This document shows, one piece after another, positions 52,833 through 62,727 of a stretch of 64,000 nucleotides of DNA. The notes beneath the pieces are model-generated. The model was not told where the DNA came from and ran no database searches. It saw nothing but the letters and a program-made list of their open reading frames with translations. Position 1 is the stretch's first letter; every line of letters starts with the position of its first letter. Made by a program: the position numbers and the translations under genes. Source of the stretch: Hoplostethus atlanticus (Eukaryota; Chordata; Actinopteri; Trachichthyiformes; Trachichthyidae). The stretch is taken from contig JAXDDX010000160.1 in NCBI GenBank assembly GCA_034670405.1, forward strand, positions 777,501-841,500. Direction: 5' to 3'.

Positions 52833-55800
52833 GACTGTCAGCCCTTCAAGATGAGATGAGATGGGGGGGCGGGGGGTCTACTCTTACCAAATGACTGAGT
52901 GCACAAGATTAAAACCGTTCCATTTCTGGTTCCTTTAAATGATTGCAGGTCACATGATATCCGACAACTTCACCCAAAGTGCCTGAGAGAACCTGGACTG
53001 TATACATTTGTACGGTGGCTCTAGTGGGACACCCCCGAGTGTCAGATCGAAGCCTTGAGGCCAATCTGACGCGGTGGCTGACGGTGGTATTGCAGCCTAA
53101 AATACTCAAAAAGTAATTTCCCCATAGACAGCCACTGAAAAAGAGACTGCTGTACTACTGAGATACCTGCAATGTCACAAGTCCAAAAACACTCTTTGAA
53201 GTATGAAGTTTTTAATCACGAAGGCCGTATGAAGGGGTATGATTTTGTGTGATGTCATCTCAGGTCACTTCGCCTGCCTGGTTGAAGCGGTTATAAAGCA
53301 GCGAGGCGAAACCGTCTGAAATCTCAACTTCTGACGCAATTCAGGGTGTCAGCCTTATGGATCCGGATCTAAAGCGATTTCTCTATGGGGGGAAACGGGG
53401 ACAGGGACATTGTTACCCATGTAAATCTGTCTGTTGGATTCTGGTTTCAAGTCCAAGTCTCTCTCTCCCTCACCGGGTTTGGCTGAATCAATCACACATC
53501 TTTCAATCATTCAATTTTCTACTCTACATTGTTTTAATGATTGTAGTAAATAGCCTTACATGTTGAAACATGAACACGCTGCTTCTGGGTGAGGGTTGCT
53601 AACTCAGTACAAGTCTCGCTAGCAAGGTGGCGCAATTTCCACGCATGCCAGTGAAACGTGAAACCCCATTTATTTTTGCTTCAGATCCAGAAGTTTGTAT
53701 TTGGAGAAGGCTGACACCCAAAATGACAACATCACTTACAAGGTTACAAGGTCAAGGCTGTTTCGGAGACAGTTCGTATCGGCGCTATTCATTACTTTAA
53801 CTCTCATTTGCTTGAACCTGTGGTAGTAACACCTACTGGCCTGCAGGTGGCACTGCTTCACCGGTCCCCATAGAGCTGTTATTCTGGACGCAAGTTTATC
53901 TACATCTCTTTGTGTATCACGTTCAGTGTTAAGATGGTAGTGTGTAACTATACCAATGGATTGTAAAATGTCAATAATAATAATAATAATAATAACTGAC
54001 GTTTTAAGGAGTTTTCGTTATTCCACGTGCTATGTACACTACACGCACACTATGTTTGCAAGGAACCATGGGTAGTTTTATGTGGAGAAACTCCTTAAGA
54101 TTGGCTACTTGTGTCCGGTTTGTAGAATTGCAGTTGATCGGAGGAGGTAAAAACTAGGATACGGTCGCGACGTTCTTTGTTTTGTGTTTCTTCAATAGAT
54201 ACGTATATTCACTGGCCAAAAACAGCTTCATCTGGTCAGAGTTGACTATAAACTAATGATCTTTCTATTTTAAACCATTTGTCGTCTCAATAAAAGACGA
54301 TAGTAAAAGAGTAGAGGTGTCTGCATCCACGACAGTCACAGAAAACACTTATTACTATTACATTACTTGCTAAGACGCTCACAGCTCCGTAACAAGAACT
54401 CAGCTAGTTTTCATTGTTTTCTTTTTCAAAATGGACATACTGGAAAACCAAGTCCACATATTTAACATACACTGATATTGCGACAGGAAAGAATGCAATA
54501 TCTGAATCACAAAAGGTGCAGTAATGTCATGTGACTTAGAGAAATGTCAGGTAGACACACCTTGCCCAAGCCCAGAAACGCTGATAAGAGGACGCTGCTG
54601 CGATAAGCTGCACATGAAAACTGACGGCAGCTCGACGGGAAAAATAGACCTAGAAATGATATTGCAAGCAAAATAACCGCTGGATATATTCTGTATCATG
54701 CTATCCAATCTGAAAGGCCGTGTGTGTGTGTGTGTGTGTGTGCATTGTATAACATCAGATCAGTGCCTGCAGGCGTTCCCAGGTCAGAATATGTAGGTTG
54801 GATATTAGTGGGAGGGCGGCTCTTATCGGGAATGTGTGTACCAGGTGTCCCAACGCTGTCAGGCCCATAAAGGGAAGGTCAAAGGTTTACAATGCACAAA
54901 CACCCTTAGACCCCGCCCCCTCCCCACACCCGGGCAGGTGAGGTCAGACCTGGGGGGTGATGTCATCCATCCACCGCTCAGAGTAGAGCAGGAGTTATCA
55001 GTACAGCAGCCTCGCCTCATGTTTCCCTATCGCAGGTCATCAAAAATGTCCGAGGCACAAAATGAGTCAGACGGAGTTCAGATGGAGAACGACTAGAAGG
55101 CTCCAATAAGACCCTCAGAGTAACTCAGATCCTCAGAAAGCCAAATTCAAGACATTTTAAGAGCCTTTTCATGCTACCTGGAATTTAATTTAAGACTATA
55201 AATAAAGAACTAATGTTTTTATTATTATTATTGTTTCATTCCATCACTGGTTTTGGGATTTGAACAAGTGACTAAAATCTAAAGAAGCCAATGAAACTGG
55301 ACTGAAGATGAGGAAGATGGAGCAGACGCATCGACTGTAGACACACACACACACACACACACACAGATGGAAAAGTACACAGTAATCCTGTAAGAGTAAT
55401 GAACATCTCACCTGCACATCATGTTGCTCCCAGGGTGAAACTACACTGTGACTGTGTTTGTTACACCCTTGTAATAATATGATTTCTTCACTAGAGCGTC
55501 CAACACCTCCAAGTGTGCGACAGAGTAACAACTAAATTTCACTTTGATTTCTGACACGTGGCTCCAAATTGTTGACGGACACACGTCTTCAGGAATGAGG
55601 AAAAGCGTCATGTATTTCTGAAACCACACAGCGGGAAGCTAACGGGTTTGAAACTCACTCGACACACAAACAACTGTGGAAACTTTTGCTTCCAGTCAGA
55701 AGCTGCAGCCGGCCGTGATGAAGAGTCAGGCCACCCGGCACGTAGCGGGATCATTTAGTTTGAGAAGCTCTGATAAGGAGCCGGCTGTGATAAGACTGGC

Positions 55801-56489
55801 CTAATCACACCTTAGTCATGCAGGCTGACACACACACACACACACTGCAAAGCAACACCACCAGGTAGATCTTTTAGCATGACTAAAGCCTGGTTTTGGT
55901 TTTATTACATGGTGCCAAATTGATGTAGTGCCAATCTTCAATGTGACAATGAAACCCTGTTAGCTAACTCTCCAGATCATAACATCCACCTATGGAACAA
56001 CACACAACTTTAAAGGTGACGAGGACGTCAATGTGGTGCGGCGGTGAGAACCCTGGTTCGTTTCCTGAGACTGGATTTATTCATTTTGAAGAGTCTGAAC
56101 TGTGTGAAGCTCAAGGTGACGTTCAAGACGCCGAGTCGCTCCACGTTTCCTGTTCCAACCTGAAATACGTCGAATGACAGAAGCTAGATGCCGTCGAACC
56201 GCTGCTTCCTCGTGGCTTCAACATGAGCAGAGACCAAAACAGCCCAGAAAAGTAACGACAAACCAGCTTCTTCGACTTCATATAGTCAACATGGTTATCA
56301 ATCGGACCACTTAGATGTCATTGGACTGAATCAACTTCTCTTGCAGAATACTTTCAGCTTTTTGAAACACTTCAGAGGTCCAGCTGTACGTGGAGGCCAC
56401 AGACAGACAGACGGACGGACAGACGGACGGCGCTTCCAGGCTGCACAGTAATGAAAAGACACTTACAGCAGTTTAACAATAGGCTGTGG

Positions 56490-56526
<37 letters not shown>

Positions 56527-59500
56527 AGCCACCCGGGCTCATGACATCATCATCCCCGTAGAAAATGGAGGGATCTCTGTGGTCTGGATCTGCAGGGAGC
56601 CGCAGCAGATGGTGTTTGGCTCGCTCTCTGCCAAACTTCTCAATGACTTCCCTCCCTCGCTCGCCCGTCACAAAGACAGCCACTGTACTCCTCGCCCAGT
56701 CGAGCGAAACAACAACAGAAAAGCCCTCGGCGACCTTGGGCCGCGGTGCGTTTGGAGCCCTTTGTCAAATGGATATCTGAAACGCGAGCGGCAGCGGATC
56801 GGCGAAGTGGATCTGCAGGCGCGTGGCGCTATCGAGCCGAGCTGAAAGGAAATCCATCTTCCATTAGCCGTGTCACGTTGCCGGCTGGACGCCACCGCCG
56901 CCGTGACCGGAGCAGGGGAGTAACGTGGTCATCCGCCGCTGGAAGGCGGAGTCCAAAATTCAACAACCTCGTTTCATACTGTTGGATTGGTTGGTAGAAG
57001 AGCTGAACTAAACCACTGGTGGTGAAAATTCCCAGCATGCATGAACTAAAGAGGAATCATACATTTAGTTGAAGTACAGTTTAACTAACTACTAACCAGT
57101 ACTACCAGAACCAAGTTACTCAGCCCTGCTGGTTCAAATAGAGGGCAGTCTGATATAAAATCGATAGTGTCCTGTGCAGGGCGGGGCCGGGTTGCCGGGG
57201 ACGACGGCGTTGGCTTTTCTTCAATGTCATTCTCCACCCCCACCCCCTCTGGCACTATCGACGGCTCTCTGCTGGTTCAGGGGCATCGGTTGACTGATCA
57301 ATAGGAAACAGCAGCATCCCCTGACCTACCCGGCCACTTTATTAGGTACCCCTCTCTAGTAGGTAGGACCTTCTGCCTCCACCACCTCTCTAGTAGGTAG
57401 GACCTTCTGCCTCCAACACCTCTCTAGTAGGTAGGACCTTCTGCCTCCAACACCTCTCTAGTAGGTAGGGCTTTCTGCCTCCACCTCTCTAGTAGGTAGG
57501 ACCTTCTGCCTCCACCACCTCTCTAGTAGGTAGGACCTTCTGCCTCCAACACCTCTCTAGTAGGTAGGGCTTTCTGCCTCCACCTCTCTAGTAGGTAGGA
57601 CCTTCTGCCTCCAACACCTCTCTAGTAGGTAGGACCTTCTGCCTCCACCTCTCTAGTAGGTAGGACCTTCTGCCTCCACCTCTCTAGTAGGTAGGACCTT
57701 CTGCCTCCAACACCTCTCTAGTAGGTAGGACCTTCTACCTCCACCTCTCTAGTAGGTAGGACCTTCTGCCTCCAACACCTCTCTAGTAGGTAGGACCTTC
57801 TTCCTCCAACACCTCTCTAGTAGGTAGGACCTTCTGGATTCAACAAGCTCCCTACTGCTCAACACTGTTGTAAAGATGTTACTGGAGCATCTTGACCCAG
57901 TCTGCCCATCCTCCTCTGACCTCTGACCTCTCATCAACAAGGTGTTTCTGTTCCTCCACCATAGAGACTGTAGTGGTGAAAACCCCAGGAGGGTTCACCT
58001 GGTTCTGAGATGCTGAACCAACAACCACACCACGGTCAAAGTCTCTTAGATCAGCATCTTGACGTTCTGATGTTTGGTCCAACAAGAAACTAAACCACTT
58101 CACCATGTCTGGAGGGTTTATATGTTGAGGTGCAGCCACGTGATTGGCTGTTTGGAGGAGCAGGAGTACCTAATAAAGTTTAGTTTCGATTGGTTTTCTA
58201 TTCTGACAGGTAGTTTTTATTCTAGCTGTTAAACGAAGGACGGATTAAGACCTGGGACGACATGAAGTAGCCGGTAGGATAGAAAACCAGCGGTACTATG
58301 CCAATGAAACTACATCGCTCAATAAGTAGAGCATGGTGTTAACAGTCGCAGGGTTACAACATACAGACCCTCATCCACACCAACACACTGAAGCTGGTTC
58401 CTGTACCTGCATTTCAGGCCTTTAGGCTTCGTTCACACTGAAGGTCTTCATGCTCATATCTGATGTTTTTGGATGACTATTTTCTTCTATGTTGTATTGT
58501 GTCTTTTTTATTAGCACCGTCTGGTAAAGAAAACACTTTGTAACTGTTTACGAACACGTTTTTTAAATAAAGTTTATTATTATTAATTACTGTTCACTTC
58601 AGCTAAACTGTAGGATGTGACCTCAAAAAGAAAACGGTGCAGTAGGGAAATGTAAAAGCAACAGGGATATGTAGAGCTATGTAACAGCTTGTCAGAGTCC
58701 TGTATCTATTCTGGGATGGAACTCACATCCGACGTCAAAGAGACGAGCGGAGTGACGATACCAGAGGACGTCACATCCACACGCAGCTTCGCTTCTCCTC
58801 GTTTCCAGTAGGGACCTTTGGGTTTTGACTCGTCTCTCCAAATACCAAACCGAGTCGCTGTCTGCCTCAGGTGAATCATGGAAGATTTACTTGTTGTCAT
58901 GGCAACGCTGACAAATTCTGATTTGGGCGTTAAACACAAGTCACATGTAGGTCACATGACTCAGGGTCTGATTTTGTACTTCATATCCATGCGGTCCAGA
59001 TTGGAAGGGAAAGACTCACACTGATTAGAAAACATCAGATGACACGTGACAGCTGCAGTGTGAACGGGGCCAGAGTGGACGCTCTCACCGCATCATGAGG
59101 ACGAATGCAAGAGGAGGATGAGTGCCATCCTACATCAACAACATTAACAGCAACTAATAAAAAGCAGCCTGACAACAGAGGGAACAAACTATTCTGCGAC
59201 CCAAGAATGATCGCAGGAGCTAGTGAGAGAACGAAGAGAAACAACAGCCAAGGAGAGGCTCTTCAAAATAAGAGCATATCCAAACAAGTAGAGGAGGAGG
59301 ATATGGAGGGGGGGGGGGCTGATTGATTAATTACTGTAAGAAGCATAGAAGGTAGAAATATTTATTATTTCACGAGAAAAAGGGATTTAACACGAAAATG
59401 ACAAATACATTTATATATTATAAATATATTTTGCACATTCCAAAAATCTCATGTCACGTCCTCCTGACCACGGCAACAGCAAGTTTTACTTTAATGGCGA

Positions 59501-62187
59501 CAATTATTTTGGTGTTTATATTTTCCAACTGGAATTAAACTCGTCATTCTTGGGGGACTCAAACTATACGTGTGATAATATTCAGTATAGAACTCGTTCT
59601 TCTTGTGATGGCAGTTAAATGAATAGACGGTCTTGTTGGAGCTGCAGCTCGGCTCAGGGGCCAACAGAGCGCTCTGTTGTGTTGCTGTGAAACGCTGTTG
59701 TTGCTTCAGGGGACTCAAACTTGTGATCCCATTTCCAGGACTCGAGGCGTCCTTCTTACCCGTTTGTACAGAACGGCCAGATGTCCTCCAATCATGCTCC
59801 TGAACCGACTACAGCTCTGGCGTTCCTACCTGCTCCTCTCTGCACCCTGTTCAGTTTGAGTAAACATTTCACAAGTGGAGCCTATTATCTCCCTGTACGT
59901 GATCATATGAGTCATGTGTTTACCTGTAGGGGTGTGCACAGCCGCCACAAATCATTCTGAGGAAAGATGACCTGCTTCTTCAGGTTCCTGCTCTACGCCC
60001 AGGATAAAGAGCTCCAAGGGGCAGAATGAGTTGCTGCAGGTTTGATCCTTAGCTAAAGGCTGCGTTCACAGCCAGCGTGTTCTGATCGGTTTATTAACCT
60101 CTGAAGCGTTTCCTCCTTTAGCTGGTTGGTTTCCAGGTGAGAACAACGACATTCACCAAATAACTGACAAGATGCCTGAAAACGAAACAAGAGAACTGTG
60201 GTGGTTCGTTAGGAGAGAGAACGGGATCCAACCAGCTACAGGAAACCACCCCAGAACACAAGGCATTATGGGTAGAAGGAGACTTGGTCAGTCTGGACTG
60301 ATGCTCATGTTCAGATGTTTCTTCATGTGTTCTTAACTGGTATGAACACCAGAGAAGAGCAGACAAGTCCATCATGGTAGATCAAGTGACAGACTGGAAC
60401 CAGGTTGGTTTGGACTCTCTAACCTGGTGGAATGACAGGTTCGAGGCCTCGAGGCGACTGGTTGCCCCGTCGCTCAGAGGCCCTGCGGCCGATCTACACG
60501 GTCACGGCTCTTCTCTGTCCTGGCCCCGCAGTGGTGGAATGAACTCCCCACTGATGTCAGGACAGCAGAGTCGCTGCCCATCTTTCTCCGCAGGCTGAAA
60601 ACCCACCTCTTCAGGAAACACTACCCTGACTCTTCCCCTTAGCCTTGCCTATTTGTCGTCAATTATGTGTCTGAGCTCTTGTTTATTGGCTCTTGTTTAT
60701 TTGATACACTTATTTGTCTTAGCTCTTGTTTATTTGGTTCACTTATTTGTCTTAGCTCTTGTTTATTTGATGCTCTTATTTGTCTCATTTGTTTAAGATA
60801 AAGTAGGTTGCTAACTTATTGCACTCTTAACTTAACACTAGTTATGCTCTTAGTTGCTTGTTTAGGAAGGAAATGGCACTTACGATTTCTGGTGACTAGT
60901 AGTTTTCTTGCCTACCTATGTTGAATGCACTCATTGTAAGTCGCTTTTGATAAAAGCGTCTGCTAAATGACTGTAATGTAATGTAATGTAATGTTACCAA
61001 AACTCAACTAATCAACCAGCTGCTGGGGAGTCATGGGACTTCTGGTTGGCTTGTGATTGGTCAGTGTGAACCTGAACCAACCAAACACAACAAAGTCAAC
61101 TTCTCCACTCTGGTTCAGACCAAAGACTGTAGGTGAGATTTTAAGATTCTGACTTCCAGTCTGAGAAAAGTGAAGCACATTTTCCGTCAGCGTACCGACA
61201 CGTGGCTGCTGGTCAGCAAAATAAGGAGTTCATTAGTAGAAATAAAAACAGGAGAACCTGAAGGCATCGTGTCCAGTAGGTGGGTCTCACCTTGGACACA
61301 AAATGGCAAAAACAAAACTCTCTGAGAAGTGGAGTCGCTCCCAGCAGCCGGGCCGATCTTCACTCCAGAAATAAAAGAGGAACACTTGAACCAGACTTCA
61401 GACTGTTTGTACAATAAGAGTTTTTTAGGTGTGCATGAACCTGAATGACATAAACTCACAGCGTACTGACAGCAGCAAACTGATGACAGGAAAAACAAAC
61501 CTAACTGATTTTATGTTCATATTGGTGGTTTGGCTTCTGATGGCCGCTGACTGCAGGTCGTAGTTTACCCAACTTTCAATTTACTACTTTCTAAACCAAG
61601 TGACCAGATCCCGGGGTGGCCTCTCACCCGTCCGCATTTTTATGAATGAAGGTCAGTATGCAAATGAGAGCGGTTCAGGAACAGACATGGCGGATGTTGC
61701 ATGTCAGTCCTGCACAAAGAAACTCTCTGGGCTGGAAGTTCATCATGCAAACTGCAGCCGCTGCCGCATGGACACCTTACCGCGCAGAGCTGATCCCACA
61801 TCGGTTTTACTCCGCCACAGATGAATGAGGTCGCCCGTGTGTTTCATTTAACTATTCTCTGCAAAATGTTTCCGACCCCCTCCCCTCCCCCGGTGGCCTC
61901 TCGGCTTCCCTCTGTGGGGAGGAGGGCCCCTGCAGCCCCCAGCTTCACCCCCTGTTACACCGGAGCCCAACAAAGCATTTTCAGCATTAAAAGGTAAAAA
62001 ACGAGCCTGCACATCCACACCAGCGCCGATCCACATCCACACAGCCCGACGATGTGCACAAACACGGGGGGCAGCGTGTCTCACTGGCACGGGGAGGACG
62101 CCAGTGATAATAATAATAATAATAATAAAGCAGTTTATTATGGGCTCGAGGGGCTACTTACTCGTCTGGGTGCGTTTCCTCGGTCAT
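42215..62187 (-). CDS. spred2: Spred2, Sprouty-related EVH1 domain protein (whole coding span, 6 exons)
   Basis: Spred2 is a membrane-associated inhibitor of Ras-Raf-ERK signalling; family members recruit neurofibromin to Ras through the EVH1 domain. The coding exons on the minus strand are 62187-62162, 49006-48832, 48178-48010, 47883-47819, 43210-43055 and 42907-42215. They sum to 1284 nt and 427 aa (human SPRED2 418 aa). The EVH1 domain spans roughly residues 9-123, the KIT-binding region about 198-235 ([20 protein letters not shown]) and the Sprouty domain about 314-424, which has 17 cysteines. N-terminal MTEETHPDD equals human SPRED2, and VGVCKV favours Spred2 over Spred1. Intron 3 appears to use a GC donor. 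The position next to actr2 also matches spred2. Teleosts may have two copies, so an a/b suffix cannot be assigned. Confidence 0.95.
43055..43210 (-). CDS. spred2: spred2 coding exon 5
   Basis: 156 nt encoding [20 protein letters not shown] through [16 protein letters not shown]. This serine-rich linker precedes the KIT-binding region. The human counterpart reads [12 protein letters not shown]. Acceptor CTCCAG, donor GTGGGTCT. Confidence 0.94.
44640..44790 (+). repeat. X-box-bearing dispersed repeat, fragment
   Basis: GTTGTCATGGCAAC at 44688-44701, followed by ACAAGTCACATGTGTGTCGC and ATCCATGTGGTGCAGATTGG, matching 6350-6470 and 58860-59010. Confidence 0.55.
45862..46087 (-). repeat. 227-bp dispersed repeat, copy 2 (inverted, spred2 intron 5)
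   Basis: Reverse complement of the repeat at 37480-37706. It lies in spred2 intron 5, about 8.2 kb away, in opposite orientation. Confidence 0.85.
46648..46808. repeat. (CTC)n trinucleotide array in spred2 intron 5
   Basis: About 160 bp of CTC with CTT and CTG interruptions. On the spred2 transcript it reads as (GAG)n, a purine-rich splicing-enhancer-like sequence. Confidence 0.95.
47330..47545 (+). mobile_element. LINE 3' end fragment
   Basis: CACCTCTTAAAACGCACTTT resembles the terminal LKTHLF-type coding end of fish LINEs. It is followed by GAAGCACTTTGTAGTTTTGA, AAATAAATATT and an ATT tail. Degraded. Confidence 0.45.
47819..47883 (-). CDS. spred2: spred2 coding exon 4
   Basis: 65 nt encoding (G)[21 protein letters not shown], close to the human segment [20 protein letters not shown]. 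The acceptor is CCTCCAG and the donor is GTGAGATG. Confidence 0.94.
48010..48178 (-). CDS. spred2: spred2 coding exon 3 (EVH1, second half)
   Basis: 169 nt encoding [20 protein letters not shown] through [20 protein letters not shown] to EDLTE plus one base. The reading frame into exon 4 is preserved only if the exon ends GAAG with a GC donor (GCACGT). Ending at the nearby GTAGAG would shift the frame. Confidence 0.94.
48832..49006 (-). CDS. spred2: spred2 coding exon 2 (EVH1, first half)
   Basis: 175 nt encoding [20 protein letters not shown] to HGERLKDKQ. It is the first half of the EVH1 domain, including the SSGGW segment. Acceptor GTTGCAG, donor GTCGGGCA. Confidence 0.95.
50399..51715. 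mobile_element. Segment bounded by about 115-bp inverted repeats (spred2 intron 1)
   Basis: TTGCCTACCAGAAGATAAG, AGAAGCTAAATATCAAA and TCTACAGATATTTAGACAT at 50399-50512 are inverted at 51599-51715. The interior (about 1.1 kb) holds an AC microsatellite and no ORF of note. Either a non-autonomous DNA element or two opposite insertions of one family. Confidence 0.5.
50790..50832. repeat. (AC)21 microsatellite
   Basis: Perfect AC run within the inverted-repeat-bounded segment of spred2 intron 1. Confidence 0.95.
52633..52830. repeat. Opposed GT and AC microsatellites
   Basis: GT runs at 52633-52661 and about 52707-52729 face an AC run at 52787-52830. These are inverted complements about 60 bp apart. 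Confidence 0.9.
54583..55794. promoter_or_regulatory. Cluster of five GATAAG motifs in spred2 intron 1
   Basis: GATAAG at 54583, 54602, 55772 and 55789 (plus) and CTTATC at 54822. Two pairs are spaced 19 and 17 bp apart. Possible GATA-factor enhancer; no other support. Confidence 0.3.
56493..56524. repeat. (AC)16 microsatellite
   Basis: Perfect AC run upstream of a GC-rich non-coding stretch in spred2 intron 1. Confidence 0.95.
57331..58180 (-). mobile_element. Internally deleted Tc1-like transposon with an amplified end
   Basis: Both ends carry the inverted sequence ACTTTATTAGGTAC (57336-57349 and, inverted, 58166-58179). On the minus strand, [12 protein letters not shown] and [16 protein letters not shown] resemble the N-terminal DNA-binding part of a fish Tc1-like transposase. 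The rest of the transposase is missing, and a minisatellite derived from the other end fills the middle. It lies in spred2 intron 1. Confidence 0.75.
57350..57835. repeat. 28/34-bp minisatellite inside the Tc1-like element
   Basis: About 16 copies of a unit starting CCTCTCTAGTAGGTAGGACC and continuing TTCTGCCTCC with or without AACA. The first unit is contiguous with the transposon end (TTATTAGGTAC then CCCTCTCTAG), so the unit is the subterminal sequence of the element. Confidence 0.92.
58480..58592 (+). mobile_element. Retroposon 3' tail
   Basis: TGTGTCTTTTTTATTAGCAC, AACACTTTGTAAC, then AAATAAAGTTTATTATTATT. This is the tail layout of a degraded LINE/SINE in spred2 intron 1. Confidence 0.4.
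58860..59010 (+). repeat. X-box-bearing dispersed repeat, second fragment
   Basis: GGAAGATTTACTTGTTGTCA and GTTGTCATGGCAAC (58895-58908), then CACATGACTCAGGGTCTGAT and ATCCATGCGGTCCAGATTGG, the same family as 6320-6470. Confidence 0.6.
60425..61000 (+). mobile_element. L2/Maui-like LINE 3' end
   Basis: Frame reading gives [18 protein letters not shown] and [13 protein letters not shown], the terminal ORF2 sequence of fish L2-type LINEs. A long 3' UTR follows with GTAAGTCGCTTTTGATAAAA, GCGTCTGCTAAATGACTG and a TAATG repeat tail. It lies in spred2 intron 1, antisense to the gene. Confidence 0.75.
62162..62187 (-). CDS. spred2: spred2 coding exon 1
   Basis: Only 26 coding bases: ATG ACC GAG GAA ACG CAC CCA GAC GA, followed by donor GTAAGTAG. 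It encodes MTEETHPD plus two bases of Asp9, identical to the human SPRED2 N terminus, and joins in phase to exon 2 (T GAC AGC TAC). Context AAAAATGA gives a good A at -3. Confidence 0.93.
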
Positions 62188-62660
62188 TTTTCCGTTTCAC
62201 CTACAGTAATAATAAGATCCCACCGTGGCTACACAGCGCGGTGTCTTCATTTTTCCTCGCCCTTCAGCGGCAGCAGCAGCCACGGGTTTTTTTCCTCCTC
62301 TCGGTTTTTATTCCGGTGTGTTTTGTTTTCGTGCGCTCTTGTATCCCCGATCCCCCGCCCGCCTCCTCCTCCTCCTCCTCCTCTGCTCCTTTCGCTCCTA
62401 AATTACCGGAGCGCATCCGAGGCGCATCCGAGCTCCTCCGCCTCCGCCTCCTCCTCCTCCTCCGCCGGGCCGGGCTGGGCTGGAATGCGGTGACCGAAAA
62501 TGGTGCGCTGGTGTCGGTGAGGATGGCCCCGGACGAGCCCCATCTCCTCCTTACTCCATGTTGGATTCTGTATAGGCAGCAGGCAGGCAGAGCACACTGG
62601 AGGGGGGTGGGGGGCGGCGGAAGCGATGACGTCAGACAGAGGACTGCAGAAGAACTTTTG
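62188..62660 (-). promoter_or_regulatory. spred2: spred2 promoter and 5' leader (GC-rich)
   Basis: GC- and CpG-rich block directly upstream of the spred2 start, with (CCT)n/(CTC)n tracts at 62363-62383 and 62441-62463. A perfect palindromic CRE TGACGTCA lies at 62627-62634. The leader contains upstream ATGs, including a two-codon uORF (ATG GAG TAA, 62559-62551) and an open frame ending at 62403. The transcription start is inferred to lie between the CRE and about 62.55 kb. Confidence 0.65.
62627..62634. promoter_or_regulatory. Palindromic cAMP-response element (CRE)
   Basis: TGACGTCA, full CREB/ATF consensus, about 440 bp upstream of the spred2 ATG within the GC-rich promoter block. Confidence 0.65.
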
Positions 62661-62727
62661 AGTATTATGAAATGCTATTCCCAGTATTTCCTTGTTATCA
62701 TTACTATCATTATTTTTTATTTGTAGC

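Larger units (their letters stand above)
49007..62161 (-). other. spred2: spred2 intron 1 (about 13.2 kb)
   Basis: Bounded by donor GTAAGTAG (62161) and acceptor GTTGCAG (49007). It contains the inverted-repeat segment, the Tc1-like element with its minisatellite, the L2-like fragment, GATA and octamer-type motifs and several microsatellites. A long first intron is usual in SPRED2. Confidence 0.85.

Noticed and set aside
57879-58139. 86-aa minus-strand ORF as a functional gene
   Set aside because: It resembles the N-terminal part of a Tc1-like transposase but the rest is deleted. It is annotated as part of the transposon remnant.
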